Shown in pieces: positions 30,369-38,463 of a stretch of 41,650 bases of DNA. The stretch's first letter is position 1. The number at the start of each line of letters is the position of its first letter. Made by a program: the position numbers and the translations under genes. The DNA is taken from positions 1-41,650 of the forward strand of contig CAVPOY010000039.1 in NCBI GenBank assembly GCA_963707135.1. The letters are read 5' to 3'. This stretch comes from JBGSTR01 sp963707135 (lineage in GTDB: Bacteria > Pseudomonadota > Gammaproteobacteria > Chromatiales > Chromatiaceae). The notes below the pieces were generated by a model. It was not told where the DNA came from. It saw nothing but the letters and a program-made list of their open reading frames with translations, and ran no database searches.

Positions 30369-31235
30369 ATGGCCATACCGTTGTTTGTCGGAATAGGCGC
30401 CCAGAAATGCGCTTCAACTTGGATATACGACATCCTGCACGACCACCCGGAAGTTTGCCTGAGCCACAACAAGGAAATAGACTTTTTCTCCTACCATTTC
30501 GGACGCGGCTACCAGTGGTACGAACAAAATTGGACACATTGCTCAGATCGATCACTACGCGGCGAAGTCTCACCTTCTTACTTCTGCGAGCCGCTCGTTC
30601 CATCAAGGCTAAAAGAATACGCGCCTGACGCTAGAATAGTAGTTTCTCTTCGCGACCCGGTACAGCGAGCCATATCCAATCATAAGCACGAAGTTCGCAT
30701 TCAAAATTTCCGCGGGCCCGATCTTTCCTTCGCCGCCGGGCTGCGCAACAATCCCAACTATGCATACCAAGGACGATATAGCCTTCATTTGAAACATTGG
30801 TTATCGTATTTCCCCATCGAACAATTGCACATTATTTTGCTCGACGATATTGTTGATGATGCGGAACGCACGGCTCGCGCATTATACCAGTTTCTCAATA
30901 TAGACCCAACACACGCATCTTCCGCTCTTTCACAGCAATCCAATGAAAGCCATTCATACAGGCGTCACCAAATCGAGTCCCTACGCAAATCCTCCCGCCA
31001 ATTGCTTCGTCGCCTAGGCATTGACGGACTCTGGCAACTCGGTCAGCGCACTGGCCTCCAAAATCTATACCGCCGTTTTAACCGGATCGAGAGTCGCGAA
31101 ATGATCCCGCCAGTGAGCAATAAGTTGAAGAACCAGCTTAGAACCACATTCCTAGAGGACATTGAAGCCGTCGAGCGCATCACGGGACGGAATTTGTCGC
31201 GCTGGAAAGCTGATTTACCCGAAGATAACCCTTAA
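30369..31235 (+). CDS. Sulfotransferase (PAPS-dependent, heparan-type fold)
   Basis: The 288-aa protein is a carbohydrate-type sulfotransferase using PAPS. The 5'-phosphosulfate loop is VGIGAQKCASTWIYDIL (residues about 6-22), and the 3'-phosphate motif is RIVVSLRDPVQRAISNHKHE (about 89-108). A further segment, YQGRYSLHLKHWLSYFP, follows the pattern of heparan/GlcNAc sulfotransferases. It is cytoplasmic, with no signal peptide. Base composition is low (27 G/C of 60 at 30481-30540) and unlike the flanking chromosome, suggesting transfer. With the flippase and the second sulfotransferase downstream it probably decorates a surface polysaccharide, the acceptor being unknown. No clear ribosome binding site precedes ATG 30369. 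Confidence 0.85.
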   Translation: MAIPLFVGIGAQKCASTWIYDILHDHPEVCLSHNKEIDFFSYHFGRGYQWYEQNWTHCSDRSLRGEVSPSYFCEPLVPSRLKEYAPDARIVVSLRDPVQRAISNHKHEVRIQNFRGPDLSFAAGLRNNPNYAYQGRYSLHLKHWLSYFPIEQLHIILLDDIVDDAERTARALYQFLNIDPTHASSALSQQSNESHSYRRHQIESLRKSSRQLLRRLGIDGLWQLGQRTGLQNLYRRFNRIESREMIPPVSNKLKNQLRTTFLEDIEAVERITGRNLSRWKADLPEDNP

Positions 31236-31560
31236 GTTTTCCATCTCGCACAAACCTCCTCTGTATAGCTATTCCGCCCTTCGTTACGAGGCAACCCACG
31301 TTACCCATAAATAAAGGTTTAATTGCGGCCTTCGCCGGCATCTTGGTAAATGATGAACGTCACTGACCTGCGCAAGAAACCCTCTACGCGCTCGGAATCT
31401 CTCTCGCGTAATTTCGCGGTCATCGCTATCCGCCAACTACCAACAATCGACTCATGCAATAGCTATAGAGGAAACGCAAACGTGACACTATAATCTCCCT
31501 ACGATCTCTCCACTACTGCACAACGCCACGCACCCGCCCTTTATTGTTCCACAAGAGCCC
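31236..31560. other. Intergenic spacer of the island, nothing recognised
   Basis: The 325-bp spacer between the sulfotransferase and the flippase has low GC, no open frame of note and no hairpin with T-tract that I could find. It may contain the flippase promoter. Confidence 0.45.
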
Positions 31561-33102
31561 GTGAACGATAGCTACCAAAAGCATTACGGCTTCGCACGCA
31601 TAAGAAAAAGCTTAAAGCATTTTTTTGTGGGAAAGGGATTCCGCTTAGCGTCGACCGTTGCGGTTATAGTCTTACTCGCTCGCCTTCTCGAACCGACCGC
31701 ATACGCCGCATATATTGCGTTTCAAGCTGTGATTGGCGTTCTGGAGATCGTCACCACGTTCGGTATACAAAGGGCACTCTATCGCTATCTGCCGGAACTG
31801 CGTTCTGTAGGCAACCACATCACGGCCTATAGATTCCTTGCTTGGGGCATGATTCTGCGCACACTTCTTGTCTCGCCCCTATTCGCGATCGCCGCTATCT
31901 TCACCACGGAAATCGCCTCCACGTTTAATATCGCAGCATTCGCACCCCTGCTCTCGTGGTATTTGCTTGTTGGATATATACGCTCCTCCGCCGGATGGCT
32001 TGCCCAGTGCATGGAATCCTTGCTTTGGCAACAAATAAGCCAATACACCATGGCGTTCGGAGGGATGGTTACTCTAGCTGCGCTCGCCGTTTTCGCAGTC
32101 CTAGGTTCATTGGATTTAGTCGCCGTCATACTTTCCGAGGCGATTGGAGCCAGTCTTTCATTACTGACCCTGCTGTATTTTTGGTTTGTCCAATGGCGCC
32201 GAGACCCCGATCGCTCTGAGGGAGATACTTCTTGGTGGCCTAATAATCGTCGCCGCGTAATTCGCTTTGCAGCGTGGGGGTTCGCTCTAAAACAAAGTCA
32301 GCTTCTCTACGGCAGTTCGCCTAACCGGCTGCTGCTTGCCTATTTCTTGCCGAGCGATCAATTGGCGGCGTTCGGTTTGGCTGATCATTTCAAGCGCCTA
32401 GCGACGAAATTCATGCCTGCCACTACATTCCAAAGCATGGTCCGCCCCGTCGCAATGGCGCGATACGCCGCTACACAGGATTTTCGCGAAGTAGCACGAT
32501 TGTCTGACCTAACGTATCGCTTGAATCTCTTGATACTTGTCCCGCCGATCGTCGTATTGTTGATCGTTGGGGAGCCAATATTCGAATGGATAACTGCAAA
32601 CAAGTATGGCGCCGCCGGACCTTTACTCGCCGGAGTGTTAATCTTGATGATTGTGGAAGGGACGCGCTCCATCGTAGAACTCTTGATTACCGCGCTGGAG
32701 AAAAATAGCATATTTTTTTGGACGAATCTCGTGCAGTCCGCGTCCCTTGTCCTCGCAATTCCTCTAATTCCCTCTCTTGGCGCGTGGTCCGTCATAGTCG
32801 CAAACGGTATTGGGACGATCGCGTCGAATGCTATCATCATCATTCGCATTAGACGTCAGGGCTATAAATTCGACGTCAGTAAAAATCAGATATTTCTTAT
32901 TGGCCTATATGGCGCCATCGCGGCTTTAGTTGGCGCCGTTTCCTGGCGTTTATCCGGATCCTTTTTGCTGGCCACCCTCCTGATTGTTTGTTCTTATATT
33001 GGCGCGTGCGTCCTGCACCCGCCATTTCTACCGTCGGAATTGAAATTGGCTCGTTCGTTGTTGAAAGGAAAAAAAGGGAAGAAAACCGATCGCGCAATCT
33101 AG
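31561..33102 (+). CDS. Wzx-like oligosaccharide flippase (polysaccharide biosynthesis protein)
   Basis: The 513-aa inner-membrane protein has about twelve to fourteen hydrophobic segments and belongs to the MOP/MATE-fold flippases. These move lipid-linked sugar repeats to the periplasm. The N-terminal pattern, FRLASTVAVIVLLARLLEP then AYIAFQAVIGVLEIVTTFGI and ALYRYLPELR, is that of the Wzx/RfbX group. It ends with a basic Lys-rich tail. The start is GTG 31561, since no ATG or strong ribosome binding site lies nearby. Composition is as low as in the neighbouring sulfotransferases (26 G/C of 60 at 32701-32760). No Wzy, Wzz or glycosyltransferase genes are next to it, so the cluster is partial. 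Confidence 0.85.
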   Translation: MNDSYQKHYGFARIRKSLKHFFVGKGFRLASTVAVIVLLARLLEPTAYAAYIAFQAVIGVLEIVTTFGIQRALYRYLPELRSVGNHITAYRFLAWGMILRTLLVSPLFAIAAIFTTEIASTFNIAAFAPLLSWYLLVGYIRSSAGWLAQCMESLLWQQISQYTMAFGGMVTLAALAVFAVLGSLDLVAVILSEAIGASLSLLTLLYFWFVQWRRDPDRSEGDTSWWPNNRRRVIRFAAWGFALKQSQLLYGSSPNRLLLAYFLPSDQLAAFGLADHFKRLATKFMPATTFQSMVRPVAMARYAATQDFREVARLSDLTYRLNLLILVPPIVVLLIVGEPIFEWITANKYGAAGPLLAGVLILMIVEGTRSIVELLITALEKNSIFFWTNLVQSASLVLAIPLIPSLGAWSVIVANGIGTIASNAIIIIRIRRQGYKFDVSKNQIFLIGLYGAIAALVGAVSWRLSGSFLLATLLIVCSYIGACVLHPPFLPSELKLARSLLKGKKGKKTDRAI

Positions 33103-33164
33103 CAACCTTCGCTGTCCTTATAGCCTAACACCCGCATAATCGGACCGGGGATTTTGGAGCCAAA

Positions 33165-34100
33165 ATGAATAAAGAGTCAGACTCAAGGGCATCACAGTCC
33201 AGGCTCGCCGGGAACGCCGTCGCATTTCTTGTAGGTGCTGGCCGTTCCGGCACAACGATGCTATATAAACTTCTTGCATTGCATGAAGACATCGCGGTCA
33301 TAACAACGTATGACCGGTTTTTTCCGCACTGGGTTCCCACTTCAACGCTCCTCCGAGGATTAAGGCGCTTCCCACGTCTGAAGATCGGAATGTGGTTCGA
33401 TTCAGAGGGGAACGCATACACATTTGGCAGGGTCCCGCATAAGCGAATTCTTCCAAAACCCACCGAAGGGGAATTTCTTTACGAGGCTTGCGGCCTCCCA
33501 TTGACGCCGCCAGCGGATTACGAAATCCCTTTGGAAGTTGCCACGTGCCTGCGCAACCGTTTTGAGTCTATACGCCGGCGCGCCGGGGCCGGGATTTTTT
33601 TGACTAAGCGCACGGCGAATAATCGCCGCCTGATGCATCTGCAACATGCGTTTCCCCGGGCACGCTACATAAACATCATCCGTGACGGTCGCGACGTTGC
33701 CTATTCGCTTTCACGTGTATCCTGGTGGCCAAAGCACGTTGTGTGGTGGGCCAATGCTACGCCAGTGGAGCTCGTAGCGAAGGGCATGGCTCCGCTCGGA
33801 ATTTGCGCAAGGAACTGGGTGGAAGAGATTCGGAGTATTAATTCAGGTAGGCACGGTATACCGCAAGAGAACTGGCTCGACGTTCGGTATGAAGAGCTTC
33901 TGGCAGATCCACTGCGAGTTGTCTCCGATATTCTGGCATTTCTCGGCTTGCGTCCCTATCCAGAGTTTGAATCTGCTCTTCGCTCTCTCGACATTCGCGA
34001 AAAGCGCCGAGACCTCTCAAAGATCTGGAGTGCCGAGGAACAAGCGATTGTCGCGCGCGAGATCGAACCAACGTTGAGGGAGTTGGGCTACCCGTGCTGA
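33165..34100 (+). CDS. Sulfotransferase family protein
   Basis: This second PAPS-dependent sulfotransferase has 311 aa and is only distantly like the first. The 5'-phosphosulfate loop is FLVGAGRSGTTMLYKLL (residues about 21-37), and the 3'-phosphate motif is RYINIIRDGRDVAYSLSRV (about 167-185). The C-terminus has WLDVRYEELLADPLRVVSDI and LRELGYPC, as common in bacterial sulfotransferase_3 types. A good ribosome binding site (GGAG, 7 bases before ATG 33165) is present. It lies 62 bp after the flippase on the same strand and probably forms an operon with it. Confidence 0.87.
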   Translation: MNKESDSRASQSRLAGNAVAFLVGAGRSGTTMLYKLLALHEDIAVITTYDRFFPHWVPTSTLLRGLRRFPRLKIGMWFDSEGNAYTFGRVPHKRILPKPTEGEFLYEACGLPLTPPADYEIPLEVATCLRNRFESIRRRAGAGIFLTKRTANNRRLMHLQHAFPRARYINIIRDGRDVAYSLSRVSWWPKHVVWWANATPVELVAKGMAPLGICARNWVEEIRSINSGRHGIPQENWLDVRYEELLADPLRVVSDILAFLGLRPYPEFESALRSLDIREKRRDLSKIWSAEEQAIVAREIEPTLRELGYPC

Positions 34101-34297
34101 CGCCCATGATGGCTTCCGGGACCGTGTTTTGCCGGCATCGCAGCAGGCGTGTCGCGAAGCTTCCGCGTCTCGCGTTATTTTGCTGCCGCAGCACGGCCAA
34201 GCATGTTTTCTTTTCGAACCGTATCGCTCATAGAGGGTCCGCACGGGAGTGGACCGGGTTCAACAAGGCACGATTCACAAACAAGTAATACGTACTT
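34101..34297. other. Spacer at the island's right edge, nothing recognised
   Basis: About 200 bp follow the second sulfotransferase. GC rises again across this stretch. No gene, RNA or terminator is evident. Confidence 0.45.
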
Positions 34298-34453
34298 TCA
34301 GTCAATGCCGCGCGCATCGACGACGTAGTTCCATTGGCCTAACACGGCATCGTGGCGAATGAAGTTGTCCTTGATGTCGCGGAAGGTATCGGAGCATTTG
34401 CGGCCGATGTCATAAGCCTTGTCGAGGATGCGGGCCGTGACATGCAAGCCGGT
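34298..34453 (-). pseudogene. Relic ORF tail, possibly the end of a transposase
   Basis: Reading on the - strand directly after the SRAP stop codon and in the same frame gives 51 sense codons and a stop. They include HVTARILDKAYDIGRKCSDT and VLGQWNYVVDARG. A pattern 'DIGRKCxDxF...WNY' reminds me of the C-terminus of some transposases, but I cannot name the family. No start codon or upstream part exists, so it is at most a truncated remnant left at the junction between the low-GC island and the chromosome. Confidence 0.35.
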
Positions 34454-35128
34454 TTAGTGGGGACCCGCCGGCTCGATCAACTCTGGACCGTCGTTCCGTG
34501 GGCTGTTGACCCGGCTCGAGACCTCTAGCAGCGTCCAGGGCTCCGGATCGGCCGGCACCAGCATTGCCATGAGCGCGCCGGCGTCCTTGTTCTCCGGGTC
34601 CAGCCAGGTCGCGTGGCTCGCCGACGGGAGGACCACCGGCATCCTGTCGTGGATGCCGCGCACAAGCGGGTTCGCTCCGGAGACCAGGATGACGCAGGAC
34701 TGGATCTCCTCCCCGTTCCGGCCGTGCCAGCACTCCCAAAGCCCCGCCATCGCGAAGGGCTCCGCGTCCCGGCGCCGGATCAGGAACGGCGTCTTCACGC
34801 CACTCTCGGTCTTCCACTCGTAGAAGCCCTCTGTAGGGACCAGGCAGCGCCTTTGCCTGAAGGCATTCCGGTAGGCGGGCTTGGTAGCGACCGTCTCGGC
34901 GCGGGCATTGATCATGCTATAGCGGCTATCCGGCCCTTTCGACCAGGATGGAACGAGCCCCCACCGCAACGGGACCAGCTCCCGGGCACCGCCGCCGACC
35001 ACTCGGATGGCGAGCACCGACTGGGTTGGGGCGAGGTTGTAACGCGGTCGCGCGTCGCAGACAGACTCGAGCTCGAAGCGGCTGGCGTAGACTTCCGGGT
35101 CCGAATACTGAACGAATCTTCCGCACAT
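34454..35128 (-). CDS. SRAP domain protein (YedK/HMCES-like abasic-site shield)
   Basis: SRAP proteins covalently trap abasic sites in single-stranded DNA through the N-terminal cysteine. The 224-aa protein has the required MCGRF start (Cys2). Asn74 is in SMINARAE, Glu104 in EGFYEWK and His160 in GIHDRMPVVL, at the expected active-site positions. ATG 35128 is fixed because Cys2 must be N-terminal after Met removal. It lies divergent from an RlmJ-like gene and 1 kb from a primase-polymerase gene. It may belong to the SOS response in some bacteria, but no LexA box was recognised upstream. Confidence 0.93.
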   Translation of the reverse strand: MCGRFVQYSDPEVYASRFELESVCDARPRYNLAPTQSVLAIRVVGGGARELVPLRWGLVPSWSKGPDSRYSMINARAETVATKPAYRNAFRQRRCLVPTEGFYEWKTESGVKTPFLIRRRDAEPFAMAGLWECWHGRNGEEIQSCVILVSGANPLVRGIHDRMPVVLPSASHATWLDPENKDAGALMAMLVPADPEPWTLLEVSSRVNSPRNDGPELIEPAGPH

Positions 35129-35228
35129 GGCCTCCTCCGCATTTGATCACGGGGCACCGGGTCGCCGATCCTTGCCCCAAGGCCACGGCGAGCGACACGC
35201 GCGAGGCGCGCCTCCTTGGGTCCTCGAG

Positions 35229-36041
35229 ATGCAACATTACGACCACCGAACCAAGGCCGGAAACGAGGGCGACTGCGTGAAACACGTCGCGCTGGTCGCC
35301 GCCATCCATGGGCTGCTTGCCGGGCATCAGGGACTGTTCCGTTATGCGGACGCCTTCGCGGGGCCTTGGGAGAGCACCTTGAGGCAATCCGGCGCCTGGA
35401 CCCGGGGCATCCAGAGATTCGCTCAACATTGGAGCGACGGGAATCCGGACATCCGCCTCTGGCGGCAGCAGTGGCGCGCCGACATCGGCTCGACCTACCC
35501 GGGTTCCGCGCAGCTGGCGAAACGTATCCTTTCGGACTGGGGAAGCTACGCGATCCGGGCCTTCGAGATCGTCGAGGAGCACGCCGCCGGACTGCGCGGC
35601 GGCTTGGGCGCTGAGGCCGTGCTCACGCGCTCCGCCACGCCCGCCGACTGGGATGGTTGGATCCCGGACCTGCTGCTCGTCGATCCGCCCGGGTTGAGAA
35701 GCGAGCAGCACCCGGCTTTTCCGACCCTGGGATCCCTTCTCGCGCTCACGGAAAGCGTTTCCAATGCCCTGATCTGGCTTCCGATACAGACCGAGCTCGG
35801 GCGAGACCGTACTGTCGCTCCCCTGAACGCCAGCACCATTGGGACCTGGACCGACTGCGCCGCGCGGGGCTTTCGGATACTCGCGGTCCGGTGGAGCACC
35901 CGAGATGCCATGGCCGGCTGCCTGATTCTGCTTCGTTTCCGATCGGCGACAGCCGCCGAACCTGTTCGCTCAGCGATTCGAGAGCTGGTGAATATCATGG
36001 GCGAAGATTGGCGGTTGCTCGGCCTTCAGAATCCGACTTGA
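35229..36041 (+). CDS. RlmJ-like 23S rRNA adenine-N6 methyltransferase (divergent)
   Basis: The 270-aa protein resembles RlmJ, which methylates A2030 of 23S rRNA in E. coli. The start MQHYDHRTKAGNEGDCVKH parallels the RlmJ opening (YRHxFHAGNxADxxKH). YADAFAGPW is the SAM-loop region, and LLLVDPPG (Asp152-Pro-Pro154) is the N6-adenine methyltransferase motif IV, with Gly in place of the usual aromatic residue. The lost aromatic and overall divergence leave room for another target, for instance a TcmP-like function. ATG 35229 fits the family; the frame from 35127 is not needed. It is divergent from SRAP. Confidence 0.65.
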   Translation: MQHYDHRTKAGNEGDCVKHVALVAAIHGLLAGHQGLFRYADAFAGPWESTLRQSGAWTRGIQRFAQHWSDGNPDIRLWRQQWRADIGSTYPGSAQLAKRILSDWGSYAIRAFEIVEEHAAGLRGGLGAEAVLTRSATPADWDGWIPDLLLVDPPGLRSEQHPAFPTLGSLLALTESVSNALIWLPIQTELGRDRTVAPLNASTIGTWTDCAARGFRILAVRWSTRDAMAGCLILLRFRSATAAEPVRSAIRELVNIMGEDWRLLGLQNPT

Positions 36042-36099
36042 AAACCGTAGCCCAGCCAGGCGCCGCGAGCAGGACGGGTCGCGTCCGCGGGTCCCGGCT

Positions 36100-36900
36100 T
36101 CACCGGTCGCCCGACGCCTTGATGCGGGCAACGGATTCGACCATTCGCACGATGTCCGCTGGCTCCAGCGGCGGTCGGCATCGCACGGCGTTCCAGCTGA
36201 TCAGCAGTTCCACTACGACATCGGAATCGACTCCCGGACGCAGTAGATACCCGGCCAGGGATATGAGCGTGTCGTTACGCTCACCGTCCTCGGCCCCTTG
36301 GCGCAGCAGCCGCCGCCAACGCGCCGACCGTTGCCCCGGCCCGGTGGCATTCTCGGTCGTCGTGCCGAACAGCGACCTCGGAAGAAATTCCAGCGGGGTG
36401 ACTTCAGGCGAGCGGATCCAGCGATAGGGTTTTCCGGACTGATGCACCGACGGCGGGGCCACCACGTAGCCACCGTCGCCCCAAAGGTCGATTCCTGGCG
36501 CTATACCGGCCCGGTTGGGCGTGATCTCGCCTGGGTGTGCGAAATAAAGGTGCCGCCCGCCGGTGCCGGTCACGGCCTCGACGGTCTCCGCGAGTGGACC
36601 ATGCGCTTTCTGCAGCCGCTCCAGGCTGTCTTCCCCGCCTTGGCGCGGGTCGATATCCAGCACCACGAGCCCCGACACGACGCCGGTGACGACCGCCAGG
36701 TTGGCGTCCGGCCAGCGCGTGAACCAGTCGCCGATCTCGGGCGGCTTGGCCCGGCGCTGCTGGTATACCTCCCACTGGACCAGCGGATCCTTTCCTCCGG
36801 ACTCGACCGGGAAGCTGGACCAGCCCAGGCGCGAGTAGTCGAGCGCGGCCTTCGTGAGCACGCCACTCGAGACCCCGCCGACCTTCTTTCGCCACAACAC
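36100..36900 (-). CDS. Stand-alone bifunctional primase-polymerase (PrimPol) domain protein
   Basis: The 266-aa protein is an archaeo-eukaryotic-type primase of the Prim-Pol family (PF09250 type), common in plasmids, phages and islands. Motifs visible are FPVESGGKDPLVQW, the metal-binding pair Asp82/Asp84 in VVLDIDPRQGG, then GTGGRHLYF (His117) and GIDLWGDGGYVVAPPS. The C-terminal part (GERNDTLISLAGYLLRPG onwards) matches the small primase C-terminal helical domain. There is no helicase domain and no replication gene next to it. The start is GTG 36900; the conserved region begins near residue 18, so a later start is possible. SRAP 1 kb away suggests, but does not prove, a DNA-damage link. Confidence 0.85.
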   Translation of the reverse strand: MLWRKKVGGVSSGVLTKAALDYSRLGWSSFPVESGGKDPLVQWEVYQQRRAKPPEIGDWFTRWPDANLAVVTGVVSGLVVLDIDPRQGGEDSLERLQKAHGPLAETVEAVTGTGGRHLYFAHPGEITPNRAGIAPGIDLWGDGGYVVAPPSVHQSGKPYRWIRSPEVTPLEFLPRSLFGTTTENATGPGQRSARWRRLLRQGAEDGERNDTLISLAGYLLRPGVDSDVVVELLISWNAVRCRPPLEPADIVRMVESVARIKASGDR

Positions 36901-37093
36901 GGTTTCAGTGCGATCCGTTCAATTGATCGGGCCCGCGCAGGTAATATGGAGCGTCGCCGATGCCGGCCCCGATATCCTGCCTCGATACCAAAGTCGCCAC
37001 CGGTAGTCTAGTTGAGTGTCCCGCCGGGCGGCGAGACCGGGCCGGTCACTTTCTCGCTGCGCCTCCCTATCTCTCGGTCAGCCGACGGACGCG

Positions 37094-38377
37094 TCAGCGC
37101 CGGGCACTCAGCACGTCCACGACCGATTCGCATAAGGTCCGCAGTTCGGCATCATCGATAATGTAGGGGGGCATCAGGTAGACCAGCCGGCCGAACGGAC
37201 GGACCCAGACACCGCGCTCGACGAAGCGGCGCTGCACCTCGCGCATCGCAACCGGCTCGGTTATCTCTACCACGCCGATAGCGCCGAGAACCCGCACGTC
37301 CGCGACGCCGGGCAGGTCGCGGCAGGGCGCGAGCCCGTCCGACAGGCCACGCTCGATCCTCTGGATGCCGGCGCGCCAATCGCCCGCGAGCAGCAGCTCG
37401 ATGCTGGCGTTGGCGATGGCGCAAGCCAGCGGGTTCCCCATGAAGGTCGGTCCGTGCATGAAGGCGCCGGGCTCGCCGGATGAAATCGTACGCGCGACAT
37501 GCCGGCTCGCGAGCGTCGCGGCCAGCGTCAGGTAGCCTCCGGTCAGCGCCTTACCGACGGTCATTATGTCCGGGGCGATCCCCGCGTGCTCGCAGGCGAA
37601 CAGCGCGCCGGTGCGGCCGAATCCGGTGGCGATCTCGTCGGCGATCAGCAGCAGCTCAAAGCGGTCGCAGAGCGCGCGGACCCGGCGCAGATAGTCCGCC
37701 GAATAGAAGCGCATCCCGCCCGCCCCCTGTACGATGGGCTCCAGGACCACCGCCGCCAGCTCCGCCTGATGGCGCTCGATCAATTCGGCGAAGGGGGCGA
37801 TGTCGTCGTCGCTGCAAGATTCACCGAAGCGGCATGCCGGCGCCCGCGCGAACAGCTGATCGGGAAGCACGCCGGCGAACAGGTGGTGCATTCCGGTCAC
37901 CGGGTCGCAGACGGACATGGCGTTTAAGGTGTCCCCATGGTAGCCGCAGCGAATCGTCAGCAGGCGACGCCGCTCCGGCCGCCGGGCGGCGCGCCAGTAC
38001 TGGATCGCCATCTTGATCGCCACCTCCACCGACACGGACCCCGAGTCGCACAGGAACACGTGCTGCAACGGCTCCGGGGTCAGCTCGACCAGGCGGCGGA
38101 CCAGACGCACCGCGGGCTCGTGGGTCAGTCCGCCGAACATCACATGGGACATGCGCGCGAGCTGATCGCGGGCCGCCTGATTGAGCACCGGGTGGTTGTA
38201 GCCGTGGATCGCGCACCACCAGGACGACATGCCGTCGATCAGCTCCCGGCCGTCCATCAGCTCGATGCGGCAGCCGTGCGCCGCGCGCACCGGGTAGACC
38301 GGGTCCCTGTCGATCGTCGAGGTGTAGGGGTGCCAGGCGTGGGCCTGATCGATCGCAAGAAGCTCGTCGGGGTTCAT
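37094..38377 (-). CDS. bioA: Adenosylmethionine-8-amino-7-oxononanoate aminotransferase BioA
   Basis: BioA makes 7,8-diaminopelargonate in biotin synthesis, uniquely using SAM as amino donor, with PLP as cofactor. The 427-aa protein begins as the family does (AHAWHPYTS). It carries MSSWWCAIHGYNHP, CDSGSVSVEVAIKMA and IADEIATGFGRTG, with PLP Lys276 in MTVGKALTGGYL. FMHGPTFMGNPLACAIANAS is also present. All catalytic positions are retained. No other bio genes are adjacent, so it is an isolated biotin gene here. ATG 38377 is the natural start. Confidence 0.96.
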   Translation of the reverse strand: MNPDELLAIDQAHAWHPYTSTIDRDPVYPVRAAHGCRIELMDGRELIDGMSSWWCAIHGYNHPVLNQAARDQLARMSHVMFGGLTHEPAVRLVRRLVELTPEPLQHVFLCDSGSVSVEVAIKMAIQYWRAARRPERRRLLTIRCGYHGDTLNAMSVCDPVTGMHHLFAGVLPDQLFARAPACRFGESCSDDDIAPFAELIERHQAELAAVVLEPIVQGAGGMRFYSADYLRRVRALCDRFELLLIADEIATGFGRTGALFACEHAGIAPDIMTVGKALTGGYLTLAATLASRHVARTISSGEPGAFMHGPTFMGNPLACAIANASIELLLAGDWRAGIQRIERGLSDGLAPCRDLPGVADVRVLGAIGVVEITEPVAMREVQRRFVERGVWVRPFGRLVYLMPPYIIDDAELRTLCESVVDVLSARR

Positions 38378-38463
38378 GGACGATCCGGACGCCCGGCAAA
38401 GTTACCGGTACGCCAGTGACTCGCGATGCGCCGACGACGCTCAAGCGAACGCATTGCGCCAAC

